From NCBI GenBank assembly GCA_964560765.1, contig CAZLMG010000063.1, positions 1 through 8,664 of the forward strand: 8,664 nucleotides of DNA. Direction: 5' to 3'. Within the stretch, counting starts at the first letter, position 1; each line of letters begins with the position of its first letter. The stretch is from CAZLMG01 sp964560765 (GTDB lineage Bacteria > Bdellovibrionota_B > Oligoflexia > Oligoflexales > CAZLMG01). The notes under the pieces are model-generated. The model was not told the origin of the DNA. It made no database searches and worked only from the letters and a program-made list of their open reading frames with translations. A program made the position numbers and the translations under genes. Shown here in pieces: positions 7,111 through 8,664 of this stretch.

Positions 7111-7639
7111 CTACCACAGGTTTTCTGCGACCCAGCCAAAGAATCCCGGCTGCCGCCCCTTTTCAATGTCCCCATTAAATATGGCCCCGGAAAGGGTATT
7201 CATATCCTTAGGGCGATTAGCCCACCCAAAGTAGTCAGGATCGATGAAACCCAGAAAGTGAGGCCTCTCTGACGGTGCTTGAACTCGGACATCGTAAAAC
7301 GGCGACACTGTACCACCCTCGGCTTCGATCCTATCTCGTTCCTCTAATAACGAAGCCGCAGATCTGCAACGGGCTGCGGGTTCCAGTATCGGAGTCGGAC
7401 TTAGATTCATCGCGCCAACGAACTATCGCTTCGTTGGGCGACAAGTGGTCCGTGCCATCCAGAAAGTCGTTTGCTCGCTGGCCGACGTACTCAAAGTAGC
7501 CCTGCTACGCATCTGGACATTTGAGCCATAATCGAGCGAACTTTCGCACCAGCCCATCCACTAGCGGCAAGCGCGTACTGGAGATGAGTCGGTAACGTTC
7601 TCGAAGATTTGGATGGTGCGATAAGCCGGAGTCAAGTTC
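7111..7639 (-). pseudogene. Decayed gene of unknown family with a stop and a frameshift
   Basis: Read on the minus strand, one frame from 7639 gives protein-like sequence (HHPNLRERYRL, then VRKFARLWLKCPDA). A TAG follows (complement of 7505-7507), and the same frame continues with QGYFEYVGQRANDFLDGTDH and VRWRDES. Coding sense then moves to another frame somewhere between 7423 and 7333, continuing as LLEERDRIEAEGG, PHFLGFIDPDYFGWANRP and GFFGWVAENLW up to a TAG at 7111. Together about 170 residues survive. Aromatic-rich, coherent residues across both breaks argue for a once-intact gene rather than chance frames. The ATG at 7410 opens only the last 99 codons and is probably not a real start. 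The family was not recognised. The 5' end coincides with the inverted repeat at 7637-7670, so the N-terminus may be missing. Confidence 0.6.
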
Positions 7640-7670
7640 TCATAATCTCGGTCGAACGAGATTATGAGAA
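7637..7670. repeat. Perfect 14-bp inverted repeat with 6-nt spacer
   Basis: TTCTCATAATCTCG (7637-7650) and CGAGATTATGAGAA (7657-7670) are exact reverse complements around GTCGAA. On the plus strand the right arm is followed by A residues, and on the minus strand no T run follows, so it does not look like an intrinsic terminator in either direction. The total of 34 bp resembles the layout of a site-specific recombination site or a dimeric operator. It sits at the edge of the decayed gene. Confidence 0.8.
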
Positions 7671-7751
7671 AAATTGGGTTACGGGTTTACGTCCTTCCCG
7701 CACTGCCGATTGTGGGCGCTACCCCACCTCGCCGGCTCGCTGACGCCTTGA

Positions 7752-7825
7752 GGTGAAGGCGAGGGAGTGGTCCGTGAGTCCATAGATGAAGTGAGGGCGA
7801 GGGAGTGGACACTTAGTCCATGACC
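7752..7825. repeat. 38-bp tandem repeat, two copies
   Basis: Two units begin at 7752 and 7790. Each contains GTGA, one purine, the identical core GGCGAGGGAGTGG (7758-7770 and 7796-7808), six variable bases, then AGTCCAT. The conserved blocks around a variable hexamer could mark a family of dispersed repeats. Two copies are too few, and the spacing too irregular in content, for a CRISPR array. Confidence 0.65.
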
Positions 7826-7849
7826 GAGGTTGAGCCGAAATCTGACGCG

Positions 7850-7877
7850 TTTTCGCGCCGCGGATCGCACGCGAAAA
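7850..7877. repeat. GC-rich hairpin
   Basis: TTTTCGCG (7850-7857) pairs perfectly with CGCGAAAA (7870-7877) around a 12-nt loop that itself contains CCGCGG. There is no T run after it. It lies close to the tandem repeat and may belong to the same element. Confidence 0.4.
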
Positions 7878-8091
7878 GCGGCCCAACCTGGGGTAAAACT
7901 TTTGTTCGGCAACGCTTGTAAATCACACAGCATTTCAAATATCACATTTGGTTAGGATGCACGCAGCATCCCACCGCATCATGCCAAATCCCGACAGATC
8001 CCGAGGTCCGCCCGGATAATTTCCGGATGTGCTGACGCGCTGAGTACTGTGAACGAGCATTGCTTCTGTATCGAAACGCATACACAATTAG

Positions 8092-8253
8092 CTGCAGGCT
8101 GATGGTGAGAAGCGTTATATCAGCCTTGGGCGCAGTAGCAGGCCTAGGTTATTGCTGGCAGCATGGACCCTGCGCGGTAACAAGGTCAGGATTATTTCAG
8201 TTCGACCAGCTTCGCGAAAAGAGAGAGCCGCATATGAAAAAAAAGTTAAGTAA
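8092..8253 (+). pseudogene. brnT: BrnT-type toxin, C-terminal remnant
   Basis: An open frame of 53 codons, preceded by an in-frame TAG at 8089-8091 and lacking any ATG or GTG start. It encodes EKRYISLGRSS, then RLLLAAWTLRG and VRIISVRPASRKERAAYE, ending in TAA at 8253. The RIIS-x-R-x-A-S/T-R-K-E-R-x-x-Y-E pattern is the C-terminal signature of BrnT (DUF497) ribonuclease toxins, as known for the family. Intact members are about 90 residues, so the N-terminal 40 or so are gone and were not found upstream in any frame. It overlaps the antitoxin start by 20 bp, the usual toxin-before-antitoxin order in brnTA-type operons. Without its first half the toxin should be inactive. Confidence 0.72.
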
Positions 8254-8491
8254 GAAAAACCAAGAGAGCAAGGATCGTGAAAAGTACCTGACAACGGACT
8301 TTGGTAACGTTCTTAGTGGTCTTGAGCCACTTGATTTGGCCCTCGACTTTCCAGGGCCGACTCAGTCCATTAGTATTCGCCTGCCCAGAGAGATTCTGGA
8401 CAAGATCAAAATTCTTGCGGATGAACAAGACGTGCCTTATCAGTCTCTGATCAAAATCTGGCTCGCTGAGAGGGTAAAGAAGGCGTCTTAG
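8234..8491 (+). CDS. CopG-type ribbon-helix-helix antitoxin
   Basis: An 85-residue protein starting at ATG 8234, behind a GAGAG-rich site, and ending with TAG. The same frame is open to 8060, but the residues before 8234 belong to non-coding DNA and to the toxin remnant read out of frame. The N-terminus is Lys-rich (KKKLSKKNQ), the middle is an acidic stretch (FGNVLSGLEPLDLALDF), and residues 44-80 form the ribbon-helix-helix: the strand SISIRLP, then helices EILDKIKILADEQ and YQSLIKIWLAERV. This matches CopG-type antitoxins that pair with BrnT toxins, which neutralise the toxin through the N-terminal part and repress their own operon through the DNA-binding part. The toxin partner is truncated, so this is a complete but probably orphan antitoxin. 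Confidence 0.85.
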   Translation: MKKKLSKKNQESKDREKYLTTDFGNVLSGLEPLDLALDFPGPTQSISIRLPREILDKIKILADEQDVPYQSLIKIWLAERVKKAS

Positions 8492-8664
8492 CATCACTCT
8501 GGCGTTGAAAGGCCTGAACTCAGACGTCGATGAACTGCACGAAAAAGGCAACATCCAGCGCGAGATAGAATTCTTTGTGACGCAGTATAACAACGTCATG
8601 CCGCACAGCACCCTAAATGGCGCGACACCTAGCGAAATCTATCGAGTAGAATGGAAAACAGCTG
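8478..8664 (+). pseudogene. Transposase C-terminal fragment (DDE/rve integrase fold)
   Basis: A frame open from 8478 to the window end with no start codon in a suitable place. It encodes LKGLNSDVDELHEKGN, REIEFFVTQYNNVMPHSTL and NGATPSEIYRVEW. The Y-N-x-x-x-P-H-S-x-L-x-G-x-T-P-x-E-x-Y pattern is the well-known C-terminal end of the integrase catalytic core in many insertion-sequence transposases. The Asp, Asp and Glu catalytic residues would lie upstream and are absent, because the sequence before 8490 is the antitoxin gene. The fragment is therefore 5'-truncated, directly abutting the antitoxin stop, and continues beyond 8664. Which insertion-sequence family it came from cannot be told from this piece. 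Confidence 0.75.

Larger units (their letters stand above)
7671..8091. other. Non-coding repeat-bearing stretch
   Basis: No convincing gene lies between the inverted repeat and the toxin remnant. An 88-codon minus-strand frame (7945-7679) exists but is Arg-, Ser- and Pro-rich, with the look of translated repeat sequence. The stretch contains the two-copy tandem repeat at 7752-7825 and the hairpin at 7850-7877. It may be the remains of an inserted element that removed the 5' half of the toxin gene. Confidence 0.5.

Noticed and set aside
7637..7670. dif-like chromosome dimer resolution site
   Set aside because: CATAA and TTATG are present, but 16 bp rather than the usual 6 bp lie between them, and the outer arms do not match.
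7637..7670. Intrinsic terminator
   Set aside because: The flanking bases are A on the plus-strand downstream side and mixed on the other; no U tract follows the stem in either direction.
7752..7825. CRISPR array
   Set aside because: There are only two units, the variable part is six bases, and no cas genes are near.
7679..7945. Minus-strand 88-codon frame as a gene
   Set aside because: Its composition is Arg/Ser/Pro-rich, it is generated by the tandem repeat and hairpin, and it shows no domain or clear ribosome binding site.
7880..7957. Integron attC site
   Set aside because: GCCCAAC and GTTAGGA loosely resemble the outer core boxes, but they are not complementary to each other and no integrase or cassette array is visible.
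8060..8233. N-terminal extension of the antitoxin
   Set aside because: The toxin remnant occupies this DNA in another frame, the residues do not resemble the family, and ATG 8234 has a suitable upstream site.

Overview
The window reads as a piece of a Gram-negative genome with middling GC content, dominated by envelope and secreted proteins of no recognised family. Two lipoproteins with clear lipoboxes, a protein with a type IV prepilin leader and several signal peptides show an exporting diderm. This mix, with many orphan secreted proteins, would fit a Bdellovibrionota/Oligoflexia-like or other little-sampled proteobacterium, but no marker gene fixes the taxonomy. A run of 10 Ns at 1641-1650 shows that this is a scaffolded draft assembly.

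Left part (1-2023): two secreted-protein genes on the minus strand, the second cut by the window edge (876 to 61, then 39 to 1). Diverging from them is a plus-strand secreted protein that the assembly gap splits into two reading frames.

Middle part (2279-6977): four genes of alternating orientation. They are a lipoprotein (+, 2279-3343), a cytoplasmic helical-repeat protein (-, 4580-3384), a prepilin-like protein (+, 4943-5845) and a second lipoprotein (-, 6977-5850). The two lipoproteins are diverged paralogues: eight cysteines and several sequence blocks align. Only 4 bp separate the prepilin-like gene from the second lipoprotein. This lipoprotein / helical-repeat / prepilin-like / lipoprotein group is the most interesting part of the window. 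A joint role at the cell surface is inference from context only.

Right part (7111-8664): a graveyard of accessory DNA. It holds a decayed minus-strand gene of unknown family, a perfect 14-bp inverted repeat with a 6-nt spacer, two copies of a 38-bp tandem repeat and a second hairpin. These are followed by the C-terminal remnant of a BrnT-type toxin overlapping an intact CopG-type antitoxin, and then by the C-terminal piece of a transposase of the DDE/rve integrase fold that runs off the window. No CRISPR array, tRNA or rRNA was seen.
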